Below are positions 23,668 through 34,862 of a DNA stretch of 55,272 bases, in pieces. The position numbers and the translations under genes are program-made. The stretch is from Hymenoscyphus infarciens (lineage: Eukaryota; Ascomycota; Leotiomycetes; Helotiales; Helotiaceae). The stretch lies in NCBI GenBank assembly GCA_001414345.1, contig LLCB01000356.1:1-55272 (forward strand), given 5' to 3'. The notes below the pieces were generated by a model. The model was not told the origin of the DNA and ran no database searches. It worked only from the letters and a program-made list of their open reading frames with translations. How positions within the stretch are numbered: position 1 is the stretch's first letter; every line of letters begins with the position of its first letter.

Positions 23668-26106
23668 TCAAACAACAAGCTTCTTATCAGCATCCCCCAG
23701 AGAAATTTTTAACCACCCCTTGGAAACTGCAGCTTCATAAACCTCGCTCGGCATCCGAATTACAGTCTCCCTGACCAAACAGTCATTGGTAAACCTCCAA
23801 CTACAAAGCACTGCCCTCAACATGCCACCTTCTCTCCCACAAATCAAGGCCACAGTCGGTGGCCTCTCCGCATGAAACACAGAAACACTTAAACTCCCCG
23901 TATCGACCAAAGTAAACAACTGATGACCTTTTGGAAGACTAGCCTCCATGTTTTCGATATCCTCAGGATTATTAGAGGATATCCAAGTCGGCTCCAACCC
24001 AATCCTCTCATTTGGATCTCTGAATTTGAGAGAAAATGGAGTTGAAGAAGGCGCATACGATAATCTCCCAGAATTATTGCCAAAGACCAATGGTTCAAGT
24101 TCTGCGAGTGGGAGAACACCTTCAAATCCAATGAGATTCGATGTACTTTTCTGCACTTGACCACCGTATAATCTTCTTACGGAATAAGGGCCTATGAATG
24201 ATAGCAACAAACCGACACCGAAGAAACCAGCTACTAACATGGAAAGACTGAATATCGTTTTGTCTTTGCCAAGTTCTCGGTTTTGAAGGAAGAAGGGTGC
24301 GTAAGTGATAGCGAGCTGGATCGCGAATATGAAGGGCCATGCACCACTTCGAACAAATAATTCGGCGAGGAGTTTCTTCATTCCGTAATGGCGGATGACT
24401 GCCATGCGGGGGAAGTTCTTCCATCGAATGTGCATTGCTCGGGTGTTGTCTAGGAGAACTGTGTTATCTTCATTCCCGACTCCTACGACTTGACAGAGTG
24501 GTTCGATATCCCATAGATGAGTACTGTAGAGGTCTGGCTGAGCGAGCTTCATGAACGTTGATATATGGGGTGTATGCTGGTCGGGATATAGGCAGACCAT
24601 GCGCTCGATGAGTCGGTCGTTATCGTTTGCGAGGGATAAGCGAGCGATAGCTTGGAAGGTTGAGTCGTTGGGATCTTTTTCGATTCTGTAGTGGAGAAGG
24701 CCCATTAAGGCGTAAGCAACATCTCCTCGCACGTGGACTGCATATCGTTTGTCGACTCTGTTTCCCAGTGCTGCTATGGCGTTCGAGAGAATTTCGAGAC
24801 GGGAGAGCGTGAGTATGCCGGTGAAGTGCTCGGCAAGAAGCCGAGTTGGTCCATCTTCATCATCAACCTCCGGGTCTTCCCACACTGAACCACTCATTTC
24901 GACTTTACTCATTGCGACAATTTTGAAAGAATCTGACTCTGGTGTGCAGAAGTATATGCTGTTCCCTGCTGCTAAAAGTCCTTCGGGTAAAGTCCACATC
25001 CTTGAGCCCCATTCTTGTTTCGATCTAAGGTCATCCCCTTTGAGCATCACGACGACTTGATATGCCCCTCGAATCACGTCGCACATTCTGTATACGTCTC
25101 GATCAAGTTCTGGTCCGGGTTTTGGAGCGCGACATCGATAGTCAAGCCAATATGCCGTCTTTCCAGCTTTTAGAGTGGCATACACAGCCATGCCTGAGAT
25201 CATTTTTCGTCCATCTGCCGAGTTATTCGTGTCGAAGTGCATGTTGGCATAGCTGATGAAAAGGTAGGAGATATTTTTATCCGGGTTCGAGTCGAGTGCC
25301 CATTCTCCGTCTTTGAGAATAATCAGTTGACGGGGACGCAATAATCTTGTCCTTGATGAGAGATTCTTTTTCTTCACTTCGGTTGAGGCAGGAGTTGGTT
25401 TCATATCAAGGGGGTTTATAGCATGCTTTGGCCACTTCCAGTGGTTCCCGGGGAACTCTGTATATTGGCCATTGATATCTCCATCATCCCAAGAAGACGT
25501 GATGGGGAGGGATAACATTATCTGAAGAGGCAACCCCATAATCAAAATCCGTATGACGGTTTGCACACGTCCAAGTAGCGAAGCTCTTCCATTTCGATCC
25601 CGGTTCGAGGGTCTCAGGGTCCATTCCGCAAGCTTCAACACTTTTGGTACGGATCCTGTCATTTTCCTTCGTCTCCAATCCCCCGTTGCCAGCTTCTTCT
25701 TTCGCACATATGGAGTGGATTGAACCACAAGTCGTTTGGGTACATAGTTCGTAGGCGAGAGATATGTAGCTACATCCGCGTGTTTGTGATATTGTTGACC
25801 AAGGTAGTTTCGATACACATATCGTCCCTTCTCATCACTCTCCAACTCATCAGCCTTGTCGAACGTCGCACTTCCATCGTGCTTGACTGGTCGATGGAAG
25901 AAATGTCCGTTTTCGAACCCGATTTTGCCGTTGAACTCATGATCAAGATGTTTATTGACGTGATCTATCGTAGTTTCTTTGCTCCATTTCCACCAGCTTC
26001 GTTTCTCACCACCACGTGTGGGTTCAGAGGAGTGTTTTGGTGTTTGGCTAGCGAGAGAAGAGGCTCCTACAATAGTAGCATGCTCTTTGGGGGCATTAGA
26101 ATCCAT
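23668..26106 (-). CDS. HET-like (heterokaryon-incompatibility-related) membrane protein
   Basis: A single exon encodes 812 aa from the first true ATG (complement of 26104-26106). A short basic N-terminus is followed by a hydrophobic segment (about 184-202, IRILIMGLPLQIMLSLPI). A large middle region (about 280-470) contains YLFISYANMH, AYWLDYRCRAP (Trp320) and SRMWTLPEGLLA (Trp371). These match the order and spacing of HET-domain hallmarks, where a W-[IL]-D-x-x-C strand precedes a W-[ST]-L-Q-E helix. Two further hydrophobic segments lie near 590-610 and 625-650. HET-domain proteins trigger cell death on allorecognition; this divergent, membrane-anchored form is common in fungi but functionally unstudied as far as I know, so a death role is inference. 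It is convergent with haspin and divergent from the nucleoside transporter. Confidence 0.75.
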   Translation of the reverse strand: MDSNAPKEHATIVGASSLASQTPKHSSEPTRGGEKRSWWKWSKETTIDHVNKHLDHEFNGKIGFENGHFFHRPVKHDGSATFDKADELESDEKGRYVYRNYLGQQYHKHADVATYLSPTNYVPKRLVVQSTPYVRKKKLATGDWRRRKMTGSVPKVLKLAEWTLRPSNRDRNGRASLLGRVQTVIRILIMGLPLQIMLSLPITSSWDDGDINGQYTEFPGNHWKWPKHAINPLDMKPTPASTEVKKKNLSSRTRLLRPRQLIILKDGEWALDSNPDKNISYLFISYANMHFDTNNSADGRKMISGMAVYATLKAGKTAYWLDYRCRAPKPGPELDRDVYRMCDVIRGAYQVVVMLKGDDLRSKQEWGSRMWTLPEGLLAAGNSIYFCTPESDSFKIVAMSKVEMSGSVWEDPEVDDEDGPTRLLAEHFTGILTLSRLEILSNAIAALGNRVDKRYAVHVRGDVAYALMGLLHYRIEKDPNDSTFQAIARLSLANDNDRLIERMVCLYPDQHTPHISTFMKLAQPDLYSTHLWDIEPLCQVVGVGNEDNTVLLDNTRAMHIRWKNFPRMAVIRHYGMKKLLAELFVRSGAWPFIFAIQLAITYAPFFLQNRELGKDKTIFSLSMLVAGFFGVGLLLSFIGPYSVRRLYGGQVQKSTSNLIGFEGVLPLAELEPLVFGNNSGRLSYAPSSTPFSLKFRDPNERIGLEPTWISSNNPEDIENMEASLPKGHQLFTLVDTGSLSVSVFHAERPPTVALICGREGGMLRAVLCSWRFTNDCLVRETVIRMPSEVYEAAVSKGWLKISLGDADKKLVV

Positions 26107-27625
26107 ACCTGTGGATTTGAACAAGTTCCACGCAATAGCATATATATAAAAATACCAGAAAACAGGCAGAAGAAGAGAAGACGGAGAGAAAAACGAAGTG
26201 GTAACACCTCCCCATCACTTATAAATTTGGGGGCGATGCAAGTAAGCGGAAATTACGCCTCAAAAGCAGCCCTAGAATTTGCGGTTTGCATATTTGATAG
26301 GTGAAAGAGAATATGCTTGTAAGCTACCCGCAGATCTCTCCCAATAAGCAATGAATCCCGGTCGCCGGGTATCGTATTCCGGGGTGATGTGATCAGCCCT
26401 AAAGGGGTGATGAGTCCTCGTCAGGTTGCTTCTCGATGTGCATGATCAAATTACATGACATGACATGGTTCCTAGGTAGGATTCGTCGTCGCAGTTGAGC
26501 AGAGTTGAGAGAAGGTTGTATACAGCATACGAGAAACGAGAAAAGAGAATAGGATAGGGCGGGGATGGTGGGGCAGCTAACTGGCAATTTCTTCACCAGG
26601 CTGGCTCTCCAAGATGTTTGATGTTTGAACTCTAGAAAATTCCTTCGTGATACGGAGTATAACCTTGGAAAGAACATCATTTGTTTGCACGTGGTAACTA
26701 CTCCTGCAGCTCGAGAGGTCGGTACCAGTTTTCTAGTTCGACTTCAGGTAAAACGAAGATATCTACAGGTGTTGAAATGTGCATCGATCTGCAAATAAGA
26801 GAGGATTTATGTTCTTCAGGGCGAGAGTAAATTGGGCAATGAGAAACGAATCTACACACTAACGTCAAGGAAAGCACCGAAAGAGCCCCTTCTCCGCAAG
26901 GCGTAGAATAAACCAGCTTCTACTTATAGGCCACCTTTTCGAAGATGGCTCACCTCACCCCCCAAGTTCGTTTTCAATGACAAGAAATCATGTATATGAA
27001 ATGGAAGTCTGGGTTAGGAAGTGACGAGGCGTTTCTAGCAAGGCACGTGGTGGTGTCTTACTGGCTTACTGGCAAGTTACCAGTTGACTGGTTCACTCTA
27101 CCTCGATACAACCACAACCGTTTTTTAGCAAGTTATAAGACTCAGTACACTTTTTTACCGACTGCTCTAGTAATTGAATAGGACTCTCATTAAATTTTTA
27201 CAACTTTATATGGTCCCGTAATACGCTGTGATAAAGTGTAAAGGGTGGGCTTTTAGTGAGGCGGCCTGTGCCTTAAATCGGCAGGTTATTTCTTACTTCT
27301 TCTTTAAAGAGTTAGACAATGAGAGGGTGCGGATATCAAATGACCTAACCTCTTTGAGTCACACAAGTCACTCACTCCTAAGCCTCCCGCGGGCCGAACC
27401 AGTCAGTGCAAGGCTCAAGTGACGTCGGGTGCCGTGCCCACTGTCAACATTGAAGGTGATACTCATTTCTGGACTCCCATTTCACCCTCCACCTCTTGCA
27501 ACTGGGGGTGCCTTCTTCTTCCTCTCCAAAACACATTAAACTAGATGTTGCAAGATCACCACGTTTGACATCCACATCCACAACCATCCTGCTAGTCGGT
27601 CGCGGTCGTCGCGAGCCTCGCAGCC
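26107..27625. promoter_or_regulatory. Divergent promoter region between the HET-like gene and ENT
   Basis: This 1.5-kb region has no credible gene. Two CACGTGGT sequences (about 26688 and 27043) are potential bHLH/E-box sites. Near 27057-27090 short CTTACTGG/ACTGG units repeat. Short open frames here lack splice support and coding bias. Confidence 0.45.
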
Positions 27626-29040
27626 ATGGATCACGTACGCGCCCTCTTTCACAAGCCCGATCCAGAGCAAGATTATGAGCCTCTGGACGACGAAGATGTT
27701 CGACGACCAGTATTGATCCTCCCAGACGAAGGCAAGACCGTGGAGCCATACTCAAGGGTGGAATATTACATCTTCATCATGTTGGGCATCTCGCAGTTGT
27801 GGGCATGGTATGAATCCGACTATTCCATGCTCTGTAGCAACACCAACAATACTAATACCACCACAGGAACATGTTCTTAGCAGCGGCTCCTTATTTCCAA
27901 TCGCGGTTTCGAGAGAACAGCCGAATCCTCCACTCCTTCCAATCGGCCATCATCTCGGTCAGCTGCGTCACCAACTTCTTTTCAACCCTCATCCTCGCCC
28001 GCCTCCAAAAGAACGCCGACTACCCGAAACGAATTGTAACAGCCTTGCTTACGAACTTGGCGGTTTTCCTCTTCCTCAGTATATCGACCACCTTCACCGA
28101 CATGTCAGATCCTTTGTACTTGGCATTAACATTGGTCATGGTCTTTGCTACTTCCGTGGCAACGGGACTCTGCCAAAATGGAGCGTTCTCTTTTGCTTCG
28201 AGTTTTGGAAGACCAGAATACATACAGGCAATTATGACTGGTCAGGCGGTAGCAGGCGTGCTACCTGTGGTTGCCCAGATTACGTCTGTCTGGGCGATGC
28301 CACCTGGAGACAGATCAAGTCCTGAATTGGAAATAGCAGCAGAGACGCGGACGACGAGAAACTCCGCCTTTGTTTATTTCCTTGCTGCGGCTGCTGTTAG
28401 TGTCATTACACTCTTGGTTACAATGCCCCTGGTTCGGAAACACAAAAGGATGACAGAGTTGAACATGATGTCCTCGGTCGATAGCCTTGAGGAACCCCGC
28501 AAGAACATAAGCATGAGACAGCTATACAAGAAACTTTTCTTCCTTGCAGCATCGGTAGCTATATGTTTCGCAGTCACAATGTTCTTCCCGGTCTACACGG
28601 CGAAGGTTGTGTCAGTTGTGCCTGTAGCGAAAGCTCCTCGCTCTCTCACTCCGCCAGTTTTCATCCCTCTCGGCTTCCTGACATGGAATGTTGGGGATCT
28701 CATAGGCCGACTTAGTACGAGCATACCATATTTCGTGACCACTAGGCCACGGCTCCTTTGCGTATTCTCGGTTCTTCGAGCTGGATTCATACCCCTCTAC
28801 TACCTGTGTAACTTGAATGGCAAGGGAGCAGTCATCAAAAGCGATTGGTTCTACCTGGGTGTCGTCCAGCTGTTTTTTGGTGCGACAAATGGTTGGCTTG
28901 GCAGTCTCTGTATGATGGACGCTGGAAAATGGGTCGAGGAAGAGGAACGAGAAGCTGCTGGATCATTTATGGTTCTCAATCTAGTCGGTGGATTGACCGT
29001 GGGATCCTTGCTCAGTTTTACTGTTGCTGCCTATTCTTGA
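27626..29040 (+). CDS. Equilibrative nucleoside transporter (ENT/SLC29 family)
   Basis: Two exons (27626-27807, 27867-29040) joined by a 59-nt intron encode 451 aa, the usual ENT length. The intron splits Trp61 in LWAWNMFLAAAPYF, the conserved first-helix motif. Further ENT hallmarks are a glutamine/glycine-rich run (GLCQNGAFSFASSFG ... QAIMTGQAVAGVLP) in helices 4-5 and a WNVGDLIGR sequence (about 334-342) in helix 8. A hydrophilic central loop (about 210-260) separates the two halves, giving the expected 11 helices. ENTs carry nucleosides down their gradient; the budding-yeast member FUN26 is vacuolar, so an intracellular location is likely but not shown. The start ATG is in a good context (GCCATGG). 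Confidence 0.93.
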
Positions 29041-30681
29041 TGTAACAACATACTGGTTTTGTTTTTTTTTGTTTTTAATGGCGTTTGCGCATTGGCTGGC
29101 GTTTTATCTAGAGGGCCATCATCATGATTCAGAGTCAGGCATCGGATTGGTGTAGAAATAATTCCTGGAACGTTTCAGATAGAGCTTTCTGGGATCTTCA
29201 TATAGCTGGATTCTGCCACAAAATCTAAATAGACGTGGTTTTAGCCACGAAATACAAGTACACGATGCTTGAAAATACATCCTCCTTCCATTTGAGATTA
29301 CTTTTTTCGCTCCGGGTGCTTCAAACAACTTCCTCTGCGGTGGTCTACTATTGCTTGCCTGCTACGCACTTTGCTATCTGCCCTGCCATGTTCACGTTGT
29401 ACTGGCCAATGCTTTGATCTAAAATGCTTATCCATCTCTCCTGTGGAGCTTCATGTCAACTCCTTGTAATTATGTACCTCCCAATCTTCTCTGGAGTGGA
29501 CAATTCTCTCCTTATTAACAGTCATTCCATCCCTTCCAATATAGTTCAGTGAAGAGCAGTTGTGTGCTATTGTTAAGTACTTTAGTTTCTTTTGACGTTG
29601 ATTTACGCAATGCTTGCCGTGATTCACATTGTGCAATATGGCACTGGAAGAAAATTGTCTTTCATGCATTTGAAGCATTTCACCTCTGAAGTGAATTAGG
29701 AAGAGGTTATTCATTATTATATCTCAGCACTTTAGCACAATTGGCGCCTAGCTATTGATGGTGAGATGAGGCGAAAATCTTATATACTAGAAATTTGAGG
29801 TGCTCCTGTATTAATTGGTTTTTTTCCATCCTTTTTCTCATATTTGAGCCACTCTACTTCTTGAGCTCTTCCAGACTTGGGCGCCGATATTATCGGTGGC
29901 ATATTGAGGGGGTCTACGATAATACTCGTATCGTATAAAATGACCCGATGATATATCGACGATGACATAGACAAACGATAATCGGCGGGAATAGTAGATC
30001 CGGTCGAGAGCCCATATGACGACTTTTATCTAAATAAATATTAAGTCGCATGCTTTCTAAGTATTTCTATATATATTTAGAAATTTAAGTTCTAAGAGTA
30101 GTATAAGTTTCGTAGTCATAGGTAAGAAAATACAAATCATGTGATGTTTATTTAGTACTATAAAGCACTAGCGTTAAAATCCGATAAATTATTGGTTGTC
30201 GTCACTTTTTTGTCGAAAATAATCGTATCAAATTCAAGCGACCCAGCGATATTTAGCGCGATATTTACGATAAATATCGTATCAGCGCTCTTTGGCAAAC
30301 CTCTCGATCCACCTTGAAGGTGAAAAAATGTGAAAAACCAGATAGGCTTTCGTTTTAATCCAATACCTTGATTCTTGACAACAACAAAGAGGCAGGGACT
30401 ATTATGAAACGACGAAGCTCTCTTAGTTCATGTTTCAAATTTCCAGGGCTTAGCTATCGTACTGTACTCAAAGCTGAGTTTCTGCAATATGTCGCTTTAT
30501 ATTAGCCAGAAATTCATTTCACTAAGGCACGTATGTCCTTCAGATGGTGAAAATATATGAGGCTCAGCTTTCTATTGACTATTTGTCTGAGTTGGTTGCG
30601 TGAACTGCGTCATTCACAGGGACTTTAGAAGAACAAAATAGTCTCTTCTGAAACTGCTCCAGTCACATAAAAATATCCAAG
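29041..30681. other. Gene-free region with a CGATA-rich AT patch
   Basis: After the ENT 3' end nothing is convincingly coding. Between about 29885 and 30290 the sequence is AT-rich and dotted with palindromic CGATAT, TATCG and CGTATCGTAT units at both ends (for example near 29885-29945 and 30220-30285). It could be a decayed inverted-repeat element, but I could not align the two ends cleanly. Confidence 0.4.
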
Positions 30682-30682
30682 T

Positions 30683-31006
30683 AACAGCTGATTTAGTTGA
30701 TAAATTTCACTCTTCAAGATCGGTTGGGAAATTAAAGCTGACAAACAGCTTTACTAGAGCCCACTATTCACAATAGCTATACCAAGCTGCAATCAGCTGA
30801 TTTATTCAATTACAATTCCCAAGATCGGTTAAAAACATCAAAGCTAACGAACAACTTTACTGCAGCCTGCAATTTACCCCAATATAACAAGCATCAACAG
30901 ACTGAAGTATTCAATTGCATTCCCTAGGAAGTGCAGGGAAATTAAAGCTGACAAACAACTTTACCACAACCTGCTATTCACCTAATCTAGCAACTTCAAG
31001 TGAATA
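30683..31006 (+). repeat. Tandem repeat, three imperfect 108-bp units
   Basis: Units start at about 30683, 30791 and 30899. All three share a TCAGCTGA/AGCTGATTT-like start, a central AAAGCTGACAAACA.CTTTAC core and a CCTGC.ATT.ACC end. Divergence among units is substantial, so the array is old or under weak constraint. It ends about 185 bp before the next start codon. Confidence 0.75.
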
Positions 31007-31190
31007 GAGGTTCAGAGTTTGAGGAAGGCACTCATTGGACATAATTTCAGGTGCCTGCCCCACAGGTTATTTCTCTTGTTCTTGCCTTGAAAAGCCAGAT
31101 CCAAACCCCAGCCTTCTCTTTTCTTTTACGTTATTCCACCCTCAATCGCACAATCGCACAACTACATACCATCAACAATAGCTCTCAAGG

Positions 31191-32993
31191 ATGGCAACGA
31201 CCACTCCTCCAGCATCGCGACCCTCGCATTCTCCCTCGCCTTGCCCAAATCCACCACCAGCTGATGATGCAGTCGTCCGTCCCAGCAATCGTCATGTGCC
31301 ATGGCAGCATGCTCGAATCTTCGATGAAGATCGTGAACTTGCACCAACTCGCCGAGCTCCCATTGAACTTCCAAGGCTAGGAGAGCGTGGTGGAATTGAT
31401 GACATCGCCGATGAGTTTGTTCACGAACAGCAGGAGGTATGTAATCTGTTCTAAGCCTTCACCACTGATCAAATTCAAATATGCGCTTGATCATCTTCCG
31501 ATAAGCTGTCGTGTGTGCTGGTATGGAGAGAGACAATGCTAACAAGTCAAATAGACAGGAAACAAAACTCAAGTATCCGCAGACAAGCGACTCCTCTACC
31601 TTGAATGGAACGACACTGACGCGACGGATCCCGATAACTGGGGCTTCCCAAAGTACATGAAGAAAGCCGCATGGGGAACTCCTAATCCTGATCAGTTCAT
31701 TGGAGATGATGCTGTGCAACAGTGGCAGTCATTGGAGGATGTCCGAAATGGAGTTGAAAAATTCACTATTGCCAGACAAAAGGAGAGAATTGCACCAGAG
31801 CCCGAGAATGAGTATACCGGTATCCCCTTGATGTTCAACACAACAGATGAGGCCATCAGAAAGTCCGAGACCATCAAGATTGAGCAGCAGAAGAGAGACC
31901 CCTTTTACGAGACCGAGATCCTTCCGCATCGCCAAGATTATCAACCACGAGTTCCGAAATGCGATCGTCACATCCTTCCCCAGCTTCTTATCAAAAAGAA
32001 GGAGGGAGCTACTACTCCAATGGATGGCGAAGCTGATCATCTCTTCCACTCTTCTGCGCCAACGGGTCCCAAGCTTCCCCTCCATATTCACCAAGAGCAA
32101 CTCGCACACTTGGCTGAAGACTCTCAACGCAACAACCCCGAAGTCGTAGAAAGTGGTACAAATGGCGACGGTGGTCAGCTCGGTATCTTTTACAAAGATC
32201 CACTCGAAGATGATGAGACACTGTATCAATTTGAGCAACTTCCGATCCGCCCGCATTCATTTTTGGATACTGGCAACGTTGGACAGTCTCGGTTTTATCC
32301 AAAGCCACGCACTCCAGAGACACCTTCATACAAAGCAACCCCTCCATCTGGTCCTTTGAGTCACGGAAGAGCAAATAAGAGAAAGTCCACTTGTGCTCCT
32401 CGTGATACTAGCAATAAACGGCCTTATAAATGGAAGGGTAAGTCAACTTCTCATTCAGCTTCTGCACTTCCCTTGCTTCGCATAATCTGCGAAAGTTAAC
32501 TCCGCCGTTTCTTCTATTGTCTGAAATAGTTGGAGTACTTTGGCTTGATTGTTCCAAAAGTTGTGGAACAACCGGGCGAATTTGTCCCAAATAAGGTTAA
32601 ACATTTTGCTCCATTGTCCAGACGGCTTGGGACTGTTTTTTCCAAATACCGTGGAACAATTAGGCCGATTGTTTGAACTTACGCCGAACACTACTCCGTC
32701 ATCCCATCTTGGAACCCTGAACCTTTTGCCACCACTTATGATATTGGAGGAATAGATGAGCTAACTTCAGTACAGATGGTTGTGCTCCTCAACGTAGACT
32801 CGGTCATGTCAAGTACCCCAAAGGCCACATCTATCACAATCTTCCCAAACGAGGAGAGTTTGTTATTCCGATGGGTAACGAAGCTGAGCAAGAGAATCCT
32901 GACGAAGAAGCCTATCAAGAAAGCAATGGTATCCACAACGAGGACGAAGACCGCGATTTTGATATGGATGGGTTCGATGAGGACGAGCTCTAA
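31191..32993 (+). CDS. Unrecognised protein with proline-rich N-terminus and acidic C-terminus
   Basis: Three exons (31191-31436, 31555-32437, 32776-32993) give 448 aa. Introns are 118 and 338 nt; the second ends with a CTAAC branch site at 32761-32765 and TACAG. The N-terminus is Ser/Pro-rich (about 1-30). The middle has LLYLEWNDTD and NWGFPKYMKKAAWG (tryptophan-rich), then long charged, disordered stretches. The last exon reads as a basic patch (RRLGHVKYPKGH) followed by a strongly acidic tail ending DMDGFDEDEL. No domain is recognised; basic plus acidic tracts would suit a nuclear or chromatin-associated protein, but that is a guess. If intron 2 is retained the protein ends at 32499. Intron 2 is unusually long and could hide an exon. 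Confidence 0.65.
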
Positions 32994-34862
32994 CCCCATT
33001 GATATGTTTCTCCTTTCAACTTCTCAACTTTTCAGCTTCGCAACTTCTCTCTACTGACTGGCAGACATGACATAATTTTCGAGTTTTGTCTACGGACCTT
33101 CGCAACTCGAGAATACGATCATAAAGTTTCTGCGATTTTCTTTCTTTCTTTTCAAAGGCTGACAATTGCATTTGCCAATTCTCCTTTGGGCGACAATTTG
33201 GGGCTGGTGGGGATGGGTGTTCTTGAAAAGGCGCGATGATTAATCAGCTTCTGAGCTGTTTTCCTTCTATGAACTGCGAGTCTACGGAATTAATTTCGCT
33301 TTTGATAGAGATGACTTTACTAGGGGGGGGTCTCTTTGATTGTTTCTACCATATCTGCAGCTAGCTGGAGTTTGGGATAATTCATGCCTTTTGTAACATC
33401 CTGCGAATGCCTATGTGATGATGAACGTGAAGCTTGATTAACGTTGACAGCGCTTTGATTTTTAGGCTTATCTCATAGTCTTAGCATAAAGTGGAATGTT
33501 TTGCCCTCCTTTTTCTAACTTGCTAGAGTAAGACGAAAAATTGCACTTCACCTGGCAGGCCCTGAGCTCGGGACAGTAGGTACCCGAAAACCGAATTCTT
33601 CACTCTGTAACTTTACTTCGACTGAATCATATTGTGCTTACTTGCTAGTAGGAACTTTCAGTGGTGGATTCGTCGGCTTCAGCTGAGGTCTTAGTTTAAA
33701 ATTTTGAGCCACAGTCTTCGACATTCTCGTCAAATATTACTCGAGTCGGTCAATTCATTTCACTTGTTCTTCTTCTCTTCTTCAATCTCCCAACCCTTGT
33801 CTACAACCTCGCACCGACCACCAACTACCTATTAAATTTGGAAATCCCAGGGCTGCTTGTCATCGGAACCGAGACCCGAAAACCCACAGTTCACTAACTC
33901 GCTTCTACCCTCCCGAACCGCTGTCACGCACGAGATTCTCTTTCGGGTTTCGGGAAGCGACTTGAGGGGGTACAAAGTAGGGTGACAGGATCACGAGGAC
34001 GAAGGGTTTTCTCTTGTGGTTGTGAGAGGGCGGGAAGTGAGGTGGCGGTGAGATTGTGGGAGGGTACACTGCATGGGAGTCTTGGTCATAGGACTTGGAG
34101 AGGTCCCGAGGAGATGGATAGAGAGGTGGAGCTGCTGAGTTTGTGGAACCATTATATGGGAGTTTGAGGAGGGCTGTGAAGGGGGGTTGAAGGAGATTGA
34201 GGTGGCTCGAGTGACTGGTGGTATTATGGGTTTATGTGTAACTGTGATACGCCATTTTTTGTTGTTTACGGTATTGGTACAAAGGCTGTTTACTTGAAGA
34301 AGAAGAATGTGGTCTGCAACGATCGCCTTGGAAGCGAGTGATGTCGCTCACGCCGATGAAGATACTGTAAGTCGTTTTTGGTTGCTTAGCCTTAAATATC
34401 TCTATGGTTGTGATGTCATAACGATCTCTACAAATGAGAAATCAAGAGATAAAAGATTGTGCCCAACGTCAAGTCACCGATCACGATTGTAAAAGTCAAA
34501 GATTCGCGAAACTCTCTTTTTGAATTTGCGCTAAAAAGGGTCTACCAAACCCCAATTCCGTTGAGAAGCTCTCTGCTCTTCGGGGCAGTAAGCCGTTTTG
34601 GTATGCTCCCAGTCGAAATTTTCCATGCTCACTTCATTTCCCGTGATGGTCCCTTTTTGAATGCTCACAAGTCCTCAAACGCCCTCGCAAACAAATGCAT
34701 ATGCAATGGTGATACAGTGAAAAAGAAAAAAGAGCGGAAAATGGGTTAAAGACATGGCCGGCAAATAATAACTCCCAAATAAAAGGCGATATGACATAAG
34801 AAATCCTCCGGGGAGTATGTGGTGGTGGTACAGATGAGCTCCAGAACTTCGTGAGGAATTAT
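32994..34862. other. Intergenic region, no gene recognised
   Basis: This 1.9-kb stretch lies between the 3' ends of two convergent genes. A pyrimidine-rich, UTR-like segment (33740-33830) is followed by short frames without coding character (for example near 33982 and 34307). An unannotated non-coding or short transcript is possible; nothing firmer can be said. Confidence 0.4.

Noticed and set aside
30683..31006. CRISPR-like array
   Set aside because: The genome is eukaryotic, units are 108 bp, diverged and contiguous, with no repeat-spacer alternation.
31729..32256. Minus-strand 175-codon frame as a separate gene
   Set aside because: It is the shadow of exon 2 of the 448-aa gene, whose frame continues across two well-formed introns.
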